Counted from the first letter of the stretch, positions 19,410 to 28,907 are shown. The stretch is 64,000 nucleotides of DNA from Phytohabitans rumicis (GCF_011764445.1 NZ_BLPG01000001.1:5456001-5520000); one strand, 5' to 3'. Notes: generated by a model from the sequence alone, not told the origin. Numbers and translations are program-made.

Positions 19410-19427
19410 CTTGACGCCTTCCGGACC

Positions 19428-19455
19428 TTGACGGAACGGTCATCCTCCCTAGAAT
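19428..19455 (+). promoter_or_regulatory. Sigma70-like promoter of the carrier/halogenase/hydroxyphenylglycine operon
   Basis: TTGACG (19428-19433) and TAGAAT (19450-19455) are spaced by 16 bases, close to the housekeeping consensus. The carrier-protein start follows 32 bases downstream of the -10. It lies directly after the terminator, so it should drive all genes from 19488 to 26028, which are tightly coupled. Confidence 0.6.
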
Positions 19456-19487
19456 TCATCAAAGAGGGATGTCACTAGGAGGGGAAC

Positions 19488-19769
19488 TTGTCTGGGATAC
19501 CCGATCACCGTGACGAAGTGCTCCAGCAACTCACCGAGTACATCCGCCGCGAGATCATCCGCGAGGCGGATGCGGGCGGAGCCGTCGAACTGACCCCGGA
19601 CTCGCCCCTGCTGGAGTGGGGCATCCTCAACTCGCTGAACACCGTCCGCCTGCTCGCGTTCCTGCGGGACGAGTGGTCCGCCGTCGTGCCGCCCGTGCAC
19701 ATCACGGGCCGGCACTTCCGCGACCTGAACAGCATCACCGACCTCGTGCTCTCCCTGCCACGCAGCTGA
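19488..19769 (+). CDS. Free-standing acyl/peptidyl carrier protein
   Basis: A 93-residue protein. TTG 19488 is chosen because AGGAGGGG lies five bases upstream. The carrier motif is LLEWGILNSLNTV, with the phosphopantetheine serine codon at 19632-19634 and Asn in place of the usual Asp before it. The pattern resembles PltL-type prolyl carriers. It is the most likely partner of the adenylation protein and dehydrogenase at 11916-14540, holding prolyl/pyrrolyl while the downstream halogenase acts. It could instead carry another amino acid or an acyl group. Confidence 0.85.
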   Translation: MSGIPDHRDEVLQQLTEYIRREIIREADAGGAVELTPDSPLLEWGILNSLNTVRLLAFLRDEWSAVVPPVHITGRHFRDLNSITDLVLSLPRS

Positions 19770-19800
19770 GGGCGCGCCCTGACCACGACCGGAGGTCGAC

Positions 19801-21144
19801 GTGGAAGCTGACTTCGACATCGGTGTGATCGGCGGCGGTCCCGCCGGCTCCACCATGGCGTCCTACCTCGCTCGGGCCGGCTTGTCCGTGGCCCTCTTCG
19901 AGAGCGAGAACTTTCCCCGCGAACACGTGGGCGAGTCGCTGGTCACCGCGACGACGCCGGTGTTGCTGGAGATCGGGGCCATGCCGGCCATCGAGGCGGC
20001 TGACTTTCCCAAGAAGTACGGGGCCGCGTGGACGTCGGCGGAGACCCGCCCGATCGACCACCTCGGCTTCGCCAACCTGACGCACGACTTCCGGGCCGCC
20101 GAGATCATGTTCAAGGAGCGCGACCAGCCCGGGGTCGACCGCGACTTCACGTACCACGTCGACCGCGGCAAGTTCGACCTGATCCTGCTCAAGCACGCGG
20201 AGAGCCTGGGCGCCAAGGTCTTCCAGGGCGTCCGGGTCAACCGGGTGGACTTCAGCGAGGACCTGCCGGTCATGAAGGTGCGGCTCGGCGGCACGCCGGC
20301 GGACGTCCGGGTGCGGATGGTCGTGGACGCCAGCGGCCGGCGCACGATGCTCGGCAGCCAACTGCGGGTCAAGGTGCCGGATCCGGTGTTCAACCAGTAC
20401 GCGATCCACACCTGGTTCGACGACTTCGACCGGGCGAGCGTGGCCACCGACCCCAGCAAGACCGACTACATCTTCATCCACTTCCTGCCGCTGGTGGACA
20501 CCTGGGTCTGGCAGATCCCGATCACGGACACCATCACCTCCGTCGGCGTGGTGACCCAGAAGAAGCGGTTCGCCGCGGCGAAGGACGACCTGGAGACGTT
20601 CTTCTGGGATTCGGTTGCCAGCCGCCCGGAGCTCTTCCAGGCGCTCAAGCGGTCGAAGCAGCTGCGCCCGTTCAAGTCCGAGGGCGACTACAGCTACGCC
20701 ATGCGGCAGATCTGCGGCGACCGGTTCCTGCTGATCGGCGACGCCGCCCGGTTCGTCGACCCGATCTTCTCCAGTGGCGTCAGCGTCGCGATGAACAGCG
20801 CCCGGATCGCCAGCGCCGACATCATCGCGGCCGCGGCCGCCGGCGACTTCAGCAAGGAGCGCTTCGCGAGTTACGAGAGCACGCTGCGCCGCGGCGTGCG
20901 CAACTGGTACGAGTTCATCTCCATCTACTACCGGCTGAACATCCTGTTCACCGCGTTCGTCCAGGATCCGCGATACCGGCTGGACGTGCTCAAGATGCTC
21001 CAGGGCGACGTCTACACCGACGCCGAGCCCAAGGCGCTCAGCGAGATGCGCGAGATCGTCAGGGCGGTCGAGCAGGATCCGGAGCACCTCTGGCACCCGT
21101 ACCTCGGCGAGCTGTCGGCTCCGTCCGCGGCACCGATCTTCTGA
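19801..21144 (+). CDS. Flavin-dependent halogenase, PltA-like (carrier-bound substrate type)
   Basis: A 447-residue protein from GTG 19801 after GGAGG. It has GGGPAG for FAD, GES, WVWQIP as the WxWxIP signature, and GDAARFVDPIFSSGVSVAMNSARIAS near residue 310. That last block is typical of the PltA/Bmp2/Clz5 group that chlorinates or brominates pyrrolyl bound to a carrier protein. Direct linkage to the carrier gene (31 bases upstream) supports a carrier-bound substrate. It is more distant from the three PltM-like genes at 4398-9590 than those are from each other. Ring and position halogenated are not determinable here. Confidence 0.87.
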   Translation: MEADFDIGVIGGGPAGSTMASYLARAGLSVALFESENFPREHVGESLVTATTPVLLEIGAMPAIEAADFPKKYGAAWTSAETRPIDHLGFANLTHDFRAAEIMFKERDQPGVDRDFTYHVDRGKFDLILLKHAESLGAKVFQGVRVNRVDFSEDLPVMKVRLGGTPADVRVRMVVDASGRRTMLGSQLRVKVPDPVFNQYAIHTWFDDFDRASVATDPSKTDYIFIHFLPLVDTWVWQIPITDTITSVGVVTQKKRFAAAKDDLETFFWDSVASRPELFQALKRSKQLRPFKSEGDYSYAMRQICGDRFLLIGDAARFVDPIFSSGVSVAMNSARIASADIIAAAAAGDFSKERFASYESTLRRGVRNWYEFISIYYRLNILFTAFVQDPRYRLDVLKMLQGDVYTDAEPKALSEMREIVRAVEQDPEHLWHPYLGELSAPSAAPIF

Positions 21145-21173
21145 CCCATCACGTGGCGCGAGGGAGGACCACT

Positions 21174-22265
21174 GTGACCGCCACCGGCACTGCCCCGTCC
21201 AACCTGTCCGTCGACTTCATCGAGTTCTACGTCTCCGACGCGCGAGCCAGCGCGGCGGATCTCGTTGCCAGCTATGGCTTCGAGGTGGTCGGCACCGCCG
21301 GCACGCCCGACGTGGACGCCGGCGGCCACCTCTCGGTCGCCGTCCGGCAGCGGGGGATCACCCTGCTGCTGACCGAGGCGCTGGACGACCAGCACCCCGC
21401 CGGGCTCTTCGTGCAACGGCACGGCGACGGCGTGGCAAACATCGGATTGGGTACGCCGGACGCGCGCACGGCGTACGCCGCTGCCGTGGCCGGCGGCGCC
21501 CAACCGGTCGCGCCGCCCGCCGAGTACCCGGACGGCGCCGTCACCGCGACGATCGGCATCTTCGGCGACGTGACGCACACGTTCATCCAGCGTCCGGCCG
21601 CCGCGGAGCTGCCCGGCTTCGTGGCGACCACACCGGAGCCAGCGCCGGGCGCCGCACCCGCGCCGGCGCTGCACGAGGTGGACCACTTCGCGGTGTGCCT
21701 GGAGGCCGGCACGCTCGACCAGACGGTCGCTCTCTACGAGGCGGCGCTGGGCTTCGAGGTGATCTTCGAGGAACGCATCGTGGTCGGCGCCCAGGCGATG
21801 CTCTCCCGGGTGGTGCAGAGCCCGTCCAGGCAGGTGACCTTCACGCTCATCGAGCCGGACAGCTCCGCGGAGGCCGGGCAGATCGACGACTTCCTGAAGG
21901 ACAACGCCGGGCCGGGCGTGCAGCACGTGGCGTTCCGCACCGAGAACATCGTGCCGGCGATCTCCGCGCTGGTGGGCCGGGGCGTGGCGTTCCTCAACAC
22001 GCCGGCGGCGTACTACCGGCTGCTCGCCGAGCGGCTGGACCTGGCGCGCTACGGCACCGACGAGCTGCGGGAGCTGAACATCCTCGTCGACGAGGACCAC
22101 GACGGGCAGCTCTTCCAGATCTTCGCGCGCTCGACCCACCCGCGCCGGACGTTCTTCTTCGAGGTGATCGAGCGGCTCGGCGCCCGGACGTTCGGCAGCG
22201 GCAACATCAAGGCTCTCTACGCGGCCGTCGAGGCGGAGCGGATCAGCACACCTGGCCTGCCGTGA
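21174..22265 (+). CDS. hmaS: 4-hydroxymandelate synthase
   Basis: A 363-residue Fe(II) dioxygenase of the 4-hydroxyphenylpyruvate dioxygenase fold, from GTG 21174 behind GGGAGG. It has two glyoxalase-like halves. The 2-His-1-Glu ligands are visible in VDHFAV, VQHVAF and FFEVIER. HmaS and HPPD share this scaffold; the call as HmaS rests on the following hydroxymandelate oxidase and aminotransferase genes, which complete the route from 4-hydroxyphenylpyruvate to 4-hydroxyphenylglycine. The stop overlaps the next start by four bases (GTGA). Confidence 0.9.
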   Translation: MTATGTAPSNLSVDFIEFYVSDARASAADLVASYGFEVVGTAGTPDVDAGGHLSVAVRQRGITLLLTEALDDQHPAGLFVQRHGDGVANIGLGTPDARTAYAAAVAGGAQPVAPPAEYPDGAVTATIGIFGDVTHTFIQRPAAAELPGFVATTPEPAPGAAPAPALHEVDHFAVCLEAGTLDQTVALYEAALGFEVIFEERIVVGAQAMLSRVVQSPSRQVTFTLIEPDSSAEAGQIDDFLKDNAGPGVQHVAFRTENIVPAISALVGRGVAFLNTPAAYYRLLAERLDLARYGTDELRELNILVDEDHDGQLFQIFARSTHPRRTFFFEVIERLGARTFGSGNIKALYAAVEAERISTPGLP

Positions 22266-23402
22266 ACGTCGCGGTGGACCAGCCCGCCGTCCGGTATCCC
22301 GAGCCGGGCCTGGCGGATCTGCTCTGCCTCGACGACGTGGAAGCCGCGGCCCGGCGGGTCCTGCCCGCCGGGATCCGCGACTACGTCGCCGGTGGCAGCG
22401 GGGCCGAGCTGACGCTGCGCGCCAACCGGTCGGCGTTCGACTCCGTCTGCCTGGTGCCCAGGATCCTGGCCGGTGCGGGCGGCTGTGACCTGGCCACCCG
22501 CCTGCTGGGCACCGATCTCGCGATGCCGGTCGGCGTCGCGCCGATGGCGTACCAGCGGCTGGCCCATCCCGACGGCGAGTTGGGCCTGGCCCGGGCGGCC
22601 CGGGAGGCCGGCGCGGTCTACGTCGCCAGCATGCTGAGCAGCTATCCGATCGAGGAGATCGCGGCCACCGGTGCCGCGGTGTGGTTCCAGCTCTACTGGC
22701 TGCACGACCGGCGCCTGGTTTGTGACCTGCTCGAACGCGCCGAGGAGGCCGGCTGCCGCGCCATCGTGCTGACCGTCGACGTACCCCGGATGGGTCGCCG
22801 GCTGCGCGACATGCGCTCCGGATTCGCGCTGCCCGACGGCATCGTCGCGGCGAACCTGCCGGCCGCCGCCGGAGCGGCCGCCGGGCAGCGGCAGGCGCGC
22901 GGCTCCGCGCTGATGGTGCACACCAGGGACGCGTTCGACCCGCCCTGTCCTGGCTGGAGGTCGACTGGCTGCGCCGGCGCACCCGGCTGCCCCTCGTACT
23001 CAAGGGGATCCTGCACCCGGACGACGCGGTGCGGGCCGTGCAGCTCGGGGTGGACGCGGTGGTCGTCTCCAACCACGGCGGGCGGCAGCTCGACGGCGCT
23101 GTGTCCAGCGTCGCCGCGCTCCCGGCGGTACGCGCCGCGGTCGGCGACCGGTGCGAGCTCCTGCTGGACAGCGGCGTACGCGGCGGCCTGGACGTGCTGC
23201 GCGCGCTGGCGCTGGGCGCGAGCGGCGTGCTGCTGGGCCGTCCGGCGATGTGGGGCCTCGCCGCCGGTGGCGAGGACGGCGCCCGCCGGGTTCTGGATCT
23301 GCTGCGGACCGAACTGGAAGACGCCATGACGCTCGCCGGCTGCGCCGATGTGGCCGCCGCACGGTGGGTCCGGACCGTGATACCAGGGAGTGGGGCCGAT
23401 GA
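22262..23402 (+). CDS. hmo: 4-hydroxymandelate oxidase, FMN-dependent (two apparent frameshifts)
   Basis: A member of the L-lactate/glycolate oxidase family that oxidises 4-hydroxymandelate to 4-hydroxyphenylglyoxylate. Visible features are the N-terminal [21 protein letters not shown]-binding [12 protein letters not shown], the catalytic block [12 protein letters not shown] (His-Gly-Gly-Arg) and [29 protein letters not shown] single base is missing in the C run at 22939-22941, where AFDP must join [11 protein letters not shown] second base is probably missing in the G run at 23392-23395. With it restored, the protein ends with TGA overlapping the hpgT start as ATGA, giving about 380 residues. 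As written, that frame would run on to 24264 inside hpgT, which is implausible. Confidence 0.85.
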
Positions 23403-24706
23403 CCGACCTGCGCGTGAGACCGACCGAGCAGACCCTGACCAGCTCCGACCTGTACGCCGCGCTCAGCGATCCCGCGCTGGAGTCGATGAACTTCCTCAAC
23501 GAGGTCGCCGGCCGCTACCCGGCGGCCATCTCGTTCGCCGCCGGCCGGCCGTACGAGGAGTTCTTCTCGGCCGACGACGTGCACCGCTACCTGGACCGCT
23601 TCCGCGAGCACCTGCGCGAGCGCGGCTACGACGAGCGCCGGATCAACACCACCCTGCTCCAGTACGGGCGTACCAAGGGCATCATCGCGGACCTGGTCGC
23701 CCGCAACCTCGCCCTGGACGAGGGGATCGAGGTCGACGCCGAGTCGATCGTGGTGACGGTGGGCTGCCAGGAGGCCATGTACCTGGTCCTGCGCGCGCTG
23801 CGTACCGGCGACCGGGACGCGCTGCTCGTCGTCTCTCCGAACTACGTCGGCATCACCGGAGCGGCGCAGCTCGTCGACATGCCGGTGGTACCGGTGCGGG
23901 ACGGCCCGGACGGCGTCGACCTGGACGACCTGCGGGCGGCGGTGGCCCGGACGAGATCCTCCGGCCTGCGGCCGCGCGCGCTGTACCTCGTGCCGGACTA
24001 CGCCAACCCGTCCGGCGCGCGGCTGACCGTGGACACCCGGCTGCGGCTGCTGGCGGCGGCCGAGGAGCACGGGTTGCTGCTGCTGGAGGACAACCCGTAC
24101 GGCCTGTTCCACGACGGCACCCGGATCCCCACGCTGAAGGCGCTCGACAGCGCTCGACAGGTGATCTACCTGGGCTCGTTCGCCAAGACGGGGATGCCCG
24201 GGGCGCGGGTCGGTTACGTCGTCGCCGACCAGGCCGTGCACGGCGGGGCCCGGCTCGCCGATGAGCTCGCCAAGATCAAGAGCATGCTCACCGTGAACAC
24301 CTCGCCGCTGGCCCAGGCGGTCATCGGCGGCAAGCTGCTCACGTACGGATGCAGCCTGGTCGCGGCGAACGAGCGGGAAGCCGCCGCCTACCGGCGTAAT
24401 CTGGCCGCGGTCCTGGACGGCCTGGCCGCGCGCTTCCCGGACGGCGACGTCACCTGGAACGCGCCGACCGGCGGGTTCTTCGTGGTGCTCACCGTGCCGT
24501 TCGAGGCCGACGACGCCCTGCTGGAGTACTCGGCCCGCCGGCACGGCGTGCTGTGGACACCCATGCGCCACTTCTCCGCGGACCGAGATCCCGCCGGCCG
24601 GCAGATCAGGCTGTCGGTCAGCCTGCTCACCCCGGCGCAGATCGAGACCGGGCTGGACCGGTTGGCGGCCCTGTTCGCCGAGGCCACCGCGGGGCCGGCG
24701 GCATGA
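23399..24706 (+). CDS. hpgT: 4-hydroxyphenylglycine aminotransferase
   Basis: A 435-residue PLP aminotransferase of fold type I, from ATG 23399. It contains the YANPSGARL loop, DNPYGLF (the Asp binding the pyridine nitrogen lies nearby) and [14 protein letters not shown], with the Schiff-base lysine in SFAK. HpgT transaminates 4-hydroxyphenylglyoxylate, usually with tyrosine as donor, which regenerates 4-hydroxyphenylpyruvate for HmaS. No dedicated prephenate dehydrogenase is visible, so tyrosine or the host shikimate pathway must supply the precursor. Confidence 0.9.
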   Translation: MTDLRVRPTEQTLTSSDLYAALSDPALESMNFLNEVAGRYPAAISFAAGRPYEEFFSADDVHRYLDRFREHLRERGYDERRINTTLLQYGRTKGIIADLVARNLALDEGIEVDAESIVVTVGCQEAMYLVLRALRTGDRDALLVVSPNYVGITGAAQLVDMPVVPVRDGPDGVDLDDLRAAVARTRSSGLRPRALYLVPDYANPSGARLTVDTRLRLLAAAEEHGLLLLEDNPYGLFHDGTRIPTLKALDSARQVIYLGSFAKTGMPGARVGYVVADQAVHGGARLADELAKIKSMLTVNTSPLAQAVIGGKLLTYGCSLVAANEREAAAYRRNLAAVLDGLAARFPDGDVTWNAPTGGFFVVLTVPFEADDALLEYSARRHGVLWTPMRHFSADRDPAGRQIRLSVSLLTPAQIETGLDRLAALFAEATAGPAA

Positions 24707-26028
24707 CGCCCGTCGCGCCGCCGGCGCCGGAACTGGTCCTGCACCTCCTCATCCAGCTGTCGTCGCTGCTGCTGTTGGGCCTGCTGCTCGGCCGGATCGC
24801 GGCGCGCTTCAAGCTGCCGGCGATCGTGGGCGAGTTGCTGGCCGGCGTGGTGCTGGGCCCGTCGCTGCTGGGGCACCTCAACTTCGACGCGTACCGGTGG
24901 CTCTTTCCCGCGAATCCCGAGCAGGTGCACCTGCTCGACGCGGTGGCCCAGGTGGGCGTGCTGCTGCTGGTCGGGGTGGCGGGCGCGCACATGGACTCCC
25001 GCCTGATGCGCCGGCGCGGCGCCACCGCCGCCCGGGTCAGCCTCGGCGGCCTGCTGATCCCGCTGGGACTGGGCATCGGGCTCGGGTTCCTCGCGCCCGA
25101 GCGTTTCCTGCCGGGCGACACGGACCGCGTCACGTTCGCGCTCTTCCTCGGCGTGGCGGTGTGCGTGACCGCGATCCCGGTGATCGCCAAGACGCTCGCC
25201 GACATGAAGCTCATGCACCGCGACGTCGGGCAGCTCACCATGACCGCGGGCATGGTCGACGACGCCGTCGGCTGGTTCCTGCTGTCGGTCGTCTCGGCGA
25301 TGGCGACCGTCGGCCTGCACGGCAGCAACGTCGCCCGTTCGGTGCTTTACCTGTGCGGCTTCGTCCTGTTGGCCTGGCTCGTCGGGCGGCCGCTGGTCCG
25401 GGGCGCGCTACGCCTGGCCGCCCGTTCGTCCGAGGACGGACCGACCATCACCACGGTTGTCGTGATCGTCCTGGCCGGCGCCACGATCACCCACGCGCTG
25501 CACATGGAGGCGGTCTTCGGGGCGTTCGTGGCGGGCATCCTGATCGGCTCGCCCGGCGTGGTCGATGCCAGGCGGCTCGCACCGCTGCGGACGGTCGTGC
25601 TCACCGTCCTGGCGCCCATCTTCCTGGCCACCGCCGGCCTGCGGGCCGACCTCACCGTGCTGGGCGACCCGCAGGTGCTGCTCGCGGCCGTGATCCTGCT
25701 GGCCGTGGCGATCTTCGGCAAGTTCGCCGGTGCCTACCTGGGGGCGCGCGCCAGCCGGCTTGGCCACTGGGAGGGTCTCGCGCTGGGCGCGGGCATGAAC
25801 GCGCGGGGCGTCGTGGAGATCATCGTGGCGATGGTCGGCCTGCGCTTGGGCATCCTCGACGTCACCTCGTACACCGTCGTGGCGCTGCTCGCCATCGTCA
25901 CCTCGCTGATGGCGCCGCCGCTGCTTCGGCTGGCGATGTCGCGGGTCAGCGCGAACGCCGACGAAATGCTGCGGCAGGCGGACCAGGAGCAGTGGGCGGA
26001 ACCCACCGCCCGAGTCCCTCGATCGTGA
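24703..26028 (+). CDS. Cation/proton antiporter (CPA2/Kef-type)
   Basis: A 441-residue membrane protein from ATG 24703, overlapping hpgT by four bases. About 12-13 hydrophobic segments are seen, beginning with the family's LLLLGLLLGRIAARFKLPAIVGELLAGVVLGPSLLG. The ion-site region has MVDDAVGWFLL and GAGMNARGVVEIIV. Related antiporters often accompany hydroxyphenylglycine-containing peptide clusters. It may help export or pH/ion balance during production; a direct transport role is unproven. Confidence 0.88.
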   Translation: MTPVAPPAPELVLHLLIQLSSLLLLGLLLGRIAARFKLPAIVGELLAGVVLGPSLLGHLNFDAYRWLFPANPEQVHLLDAVAQVGVLLLVGVAGAHMDSRLMRRRGATAARVSLGGLLIPLGLGIGLGFLAPERFLPGDTDRVTFALFLGVAVCVTAIPVIAKTLADMKLMHRDVGQLTMTAGMVDDAVGWFLLSVVSAMATVGLHGSNVARSVLYLCGFVLLAWLVGRPLVRGALRLAARSSEDGPTITTVVVIVLAGATITHALHMEAVFGAFVAGILIGSPGVVDARRLAPLRTVVLTVLAPIFLATAGLRADLTVLGDPQVLLAAVILLAVAIFGKFAGAYLGARASRLGHWEGLALGAGMNARGVVEIIVAMVGLRLGILDVTSYTVVALLAIVTSLMAPPLLRLAMSRVSANADEMLRQADQEQWAEPTARVPRS

Positions 26029-26032
26029 GGCT

Positions 26033-26221
26033 TCAGGATCGGCGGGATCCGCGGAGCACGAGGTAGAGCAGGCCACCGGACAGGAGGCCGACACAGAGCA
26101 TCAGCACGGACAGGACGAAGGCGCCGGAGTGGCGCGGGGCAGCCAGCACGCCCACTCCGGCGACGATGACGATGAAGGCGATCCAGCGCAGCAGTGCCTT
26201 GCCGACCTCCGGGCTGAGCAT
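26033..26221 (-). CDS. Small two-helix membrane protein
   Basis: A 62-residue protein (start 26221) with two hydrophobic helices, WIAFIVIVAGVGVLAA and FVLSVLMLCVGLLSGGLLYLVL, and an Arg-rich C-terminus. It overlaps the upstream transporter ATPase stop as ATGA, so it is the last gene of the transporter operon. No family is recognised; it could be an accessory of the transporter. Confidence 0.6.
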   Translation of the reverse strand: MLSPEVGKALLRWIAFIVIVAGVGVLAAPRHSGAFVLSVLMLCVGLLSGGLLYLVLRGSRRS

Positions 26222-27050
26222 CAGACACGCCCTAGGCCGGACTCGCGCTTGCGCCGCGCCAGGTCGGGGTCGGGCTCCGGGACGGCCTCCAGCAGCGCCT
26301 TGGTGTATTCGTGCGCTGGCTGGTTGATGACCTGGGGCGTGGGCCCGGACTCGACGACCTTGCCGTGGTGCATCACCATCGTGTGCCCGTGCCAGCCGAA
26401 GTACTTCGCGATCGCCAGGTCGTGCGTGATGAACATGAAGCCCACGCCGAGGTCGTCGCGCAGCCGCTTGAGCACGTTGAGGAGGCTGACCCGGATGGAG
26501 ACGTCCAACATGGACGTTGCCTCGTCCGCGATGATCAGGCGTGGGCCGAGGGTGAGCGCGCGCGCCACGGCCACCCGCTGGCGCTGCCCGCCGGAGAGCT
26601 GGTGCGGGTACTTGGTGAGGAACTGCTCCGGCGGCGTCAGGTCGACCTCGGTGAGCAACTCGCAGGCGCGCTGCCAAGCCTGGGCGCGCCCGCGTACGAG
26701 GCGGTGCCGGCGCAGCGGCGCGGAGATGGTGCCGAAGACGTCGCGGATCGGGTTCAGGGAGGCGTACGGGTCCTGATGGATGTACTGGACGCCGCGGCGG
26801 AATCGGGTGAACCCCGCACCGCTCAGTTGGTGGATGTCGTCGCCATCGAAGCGCACCACGCCGCTGGTCGGTTTGGTCAGACCGGCGGCGATCCGGGCGG
26901 TGGTGGTTTTGCCGGAGCCGCTCTCGCCGACCAGGCAGAGCACCTGCCCGCCGCAAGGCTCAGGCTGACGTCGTCGACGGCCCGCACGTGGCCGCCGCGC
27001 GCGGAGAAGATCTGGGTCACCCCGTCGAGGGCGATCAGCGGTTCAGCCAC
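26221..27050 (-). CDS. Oligopeptide/oligosaccharide ABC transporter ATPase, OppF/DppF type (frameshift near 26948)
   Basis: About 276 residues from GTG 27050 when one base is restored in the C run at 26947-26949. The junction then reads SLAAGGQVLCLVGESG. Walker A is GESGSGKTT, the Q-loop is YIHQDP, the signature is LSGGQRQRVAVARAL and Walker B is LIIADEA, followed by the switch ITHD. The insert EHRLVR-type regions and short C-terminus match the F-type ATPase of Opp/Dpp systems. It overlaps the preceding ATPase gene by eight bases. Confidence 0.88.
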
Positions 27051-28059
27051 CGGAAGCCACCACCTTTCGCTCGAACGTGACCTGGTCGGAATGGTGGCAC
27101 GCCGTCTCGTGCCGGACGCCGACGGACGCCAGTTCCGGGTCGGTTTCGGTGCAGTCCCGCCGGGCGTACTCGCAGCGGGGGTGGAACGGGCAGCCGGGTG
27201 GGAGGTTGAGCAGGCTCGGCGGCCCGCCGGGGATCGAGGCCAGCTCCGGAAGGTCACCCACCACCGGGGGCACGGCCTTGAGCAGACCCACCGTGTACGG
27301 GTGGCGCGGCTGGTAGAAGATGTCGCGCACCCCGCCGAGCTCGATGACGCGTCCCGCGTACATGGTGGCCACGCGGTCGGCGAGTTCGGCGGCCAGCGGA
27401 AGGTCGTGCGACACGAAAATCATCGCGAAACCCAGCTCCTCGCGCAGCCCGTGGAGCACGTTCACGATGGCCCGCTGGGTGAGGATGTCCAGCGCCGTCG
27501 TCGGCTCGTCGAGGACCAGGATCTGCGGGTCCAGCAACAGGCTCATCGCGATCAGTACGCGCTGCTTCATGCCGCCGGACAGCTCATGGGGGTACGCGGA
27601 GAGCACCCGCTGCGGGTCGAGTCGCACCTTGCGCAGCGCGTCTTCGCAGCGGCGGCGGATGTCCTCCGTGGACATCCGGCGGCGGTGCGCCCGGATGGTG
27701 TCGCGCATCTGGTCGCGTACCCGCAGCACGGGGTTGAGCGAGTTCATCGCGCCCTGAAACACCATCGCCGCCTCGCTCCAGCGGAACCGGCGCAGCTGCT
27801 CCTTGTCCAGGGTGAGCAGATCCACCACGGTCCCGTCGCGGCGGCGGTAGCGCACCTCGCCCGCCGGTGTGGAGCCGAGCTTGGGTAGCAGCCGCAGCAG
27901 GGCGAGGCCGAGCGTGGTCTTTCCGCAGCCGCTCTCGCCGACGATGGCGAGGCTCTCGTTGGGGAAGAGGTCGAAGCTCACCCCGCGCACGGCGCGTACC
28001 GGGCCGGCCGACGTGGCGTATTCGACGACCAGGTCGCGTACGGACAGGATCGGTTCCAC
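27043..28059 (-). CDS. ABC transporter ATPase, OppD/DppD type
   Basis: A 338-residue ATPase from GTG 28059, preceded by an AGGAG site. Walker A is GESGCGKTT, the signature LSGGMKQRVLIAMSL, Walker B ILVLDEPTTALD and the switch VSHD. The C-terminal cysteine cluster CPFHPRC-EYARRDC is the diagnostic oligopeptide-transporter extension (an iron-sulphur or metal site in some members). It pairs with the OppF-type subunit to power the permease. Confidence 0.92.
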   Translation of the reverse strand: MEPILSVRDLVVEYATSAGPVRAVRGVSFDLFPNESLAIVGESGCGKTTLGLALLRLLPKLGSTPAGEVRYRRRDGTVVDLLTLDKEQLRRFRWSEAAMVFQGAMNSLNPVLRVRDQMRDTIRAHRRRMSTEDIRRRCEDALRKVRLDPQRVLSAYPHELSGGMKQRVLIAMSLLLDPQILVLDEPTTALDILTQRAIVNVLHGLREELGFAMIFVSHDLPLAAELADRVATMYAGRVIELGGVRDIFYQPRHPYTVGLLKAVPPVVGDLPELASIPGGPPSLLNLPPGCPFHPRCEYARRDCTETDPELASVGVRHETACHHSDQVTFERKVVASGG

Positions 28060-28067
28060 CGTCGCTC

Positions 28068-28907
28068 CTAGCTTTCCCGCAGCCGCGGATTGAGGATCTC
28101 CTCGAACGAGCGCGTCATCGTGACCAGCGACAGTTGCAGGATGCTGATCGCGATCACCGGGGCGAGCACGTAGAAGATGCTGTCCGAGAAGAAGATGGCG
28201 CCGCGGGTCCATGCCTTGTTGAGCATCGCGCCCCAGTTGTCGTCGACAATCGGGGCGAGGCCGAGGAAGTAGAGGCCCACGAGCGCGTAGATCGCGTTGG
28301 TCATGGTGATGACGAAGTTCATCATGATGAACGTCGCCATGTTCGGCAGGATCTCCCGGGCCACGATCCGCGGCGTGCCCAGATCCAGGAGTTGGGCCGC
28401 CTCGACGTACTCCCGCTCCTTGAGCGAGAAGACCTGGGCTCGCACCGACCGCAGCAGGTACGGCCACGAGAACGCCCCGATGATCACCGCCAGGAGCCAC
28501 GGACTGTCCAGTTTGTACAGCGAGGCGAGGACGGCGAGCAGGACGATCTGCGGGATCGTGAGCACGATGTCGGTGACCGTCACGATGACCGAGTCGACCC
28601 ACCGGCCGAGGTACGCGGCGAGCGAGCCGAAGACGATGGCCACGAACGTCGAGATGGCGGCGGCTACGACACCGACCAGGATGACCGACCAGCCGCCGTT
28701 GATCATCTGGATCGCGATGTCCCGGCCCTCCGAGTCGGTGCCCAGCGGGTGGGACAGGCTCGGCGGGAGGTAGACCGCGTTGAGGTCGGTGGGCAGGTAG
28801 CCCGGCGTGAAGAGCGGCCCGACCAGTGCGAACAGCACCATCAGCGCGAAGACGACGAAGCCCACGAAGCCGGCCTTGGACCGCATCAGCGACCGGAGGA
28901 ACGTCAT
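28068..28907 (-). CDS. ABC transporter permease, OppC/DppC type
   Basis: A 279-residue permease with ATG 28907. The N-terminal region carries the OppC_N helix (KAGFVGFVVFALMVLFALVGPLF) and HPLGTDSEGRDI, typical of C-type subunits. Five further helices follow, with the EAA loop EAAQLLDLGTPRIVAREILPN. It lies four bases after the OppB-type gene. Confidence 0.92.
   Translation of the reverse strand: MTFLRSLMRSKAGFVGFVVFALMVLFALVGPLFTPGYLPTDLNAVYLPPSLSHPLGTDSEGRDIAIQMINGGWSVILVGVVAAAISTFVAIVFGSLAAYLGRWVDSVIVTVTDIVLTIPQIVLLAVLASLYKLDSPWLLAVIIGAFSWPYLLRSVRAQVFSLKEREYVEAAQLLDLGTPRIVAREILPNMATFIMMNFVITMTNAIYALVGLYFLGLAPIVDDNWGAMLNKAWTRGAIFFSDSIFYVLAPVIAISILQLSLVTMTRSFEEILNPRLRES

Larger units (their letters stand above)
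1..26028. other. Halogenated polyketide/non-ribosomal biosynthetic gene cluster (left end outside window)
   Basis: The region groups a type I PKS with reductive release, four flavin-dependent-halogenase-like genes, a flavin reductase, a ring hydroxylase, a stand-alone adenylation protein, a prolyl-type acyl-CoA dehydrogenase, a free carrier protein, the 4-hydroxyphenylglycine cassette, an MFS exporter and an antiporter. Two same-strand blocks (1-16515 and 19488-26028) flank a mixed segment of regulators and hypothetical genes whose membership is uncertain. The right border is taken at 26028, where gene direction changes and a transporter operon for sugar-type substrates begins. Confidence 0.85.

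Noticed and set aside
19801-21144. Reading the PltA-like gene as a geranylgeranyl-reductase-type oxidoreductase
   Set aside because: The WVWQIP signature and the FVDPIFSSGV block favour a halogenase, and the neighbouring carrier-protein gene fits a carrier-bound substrate.
23403-24264. Continuation of the hmo frame through most of hpgT
   Set aside because: The translated sequence after IPGSG is Arg/Ala-rich without family similarity, and a single restored G gives a proper stop overlapping the hpgT start.
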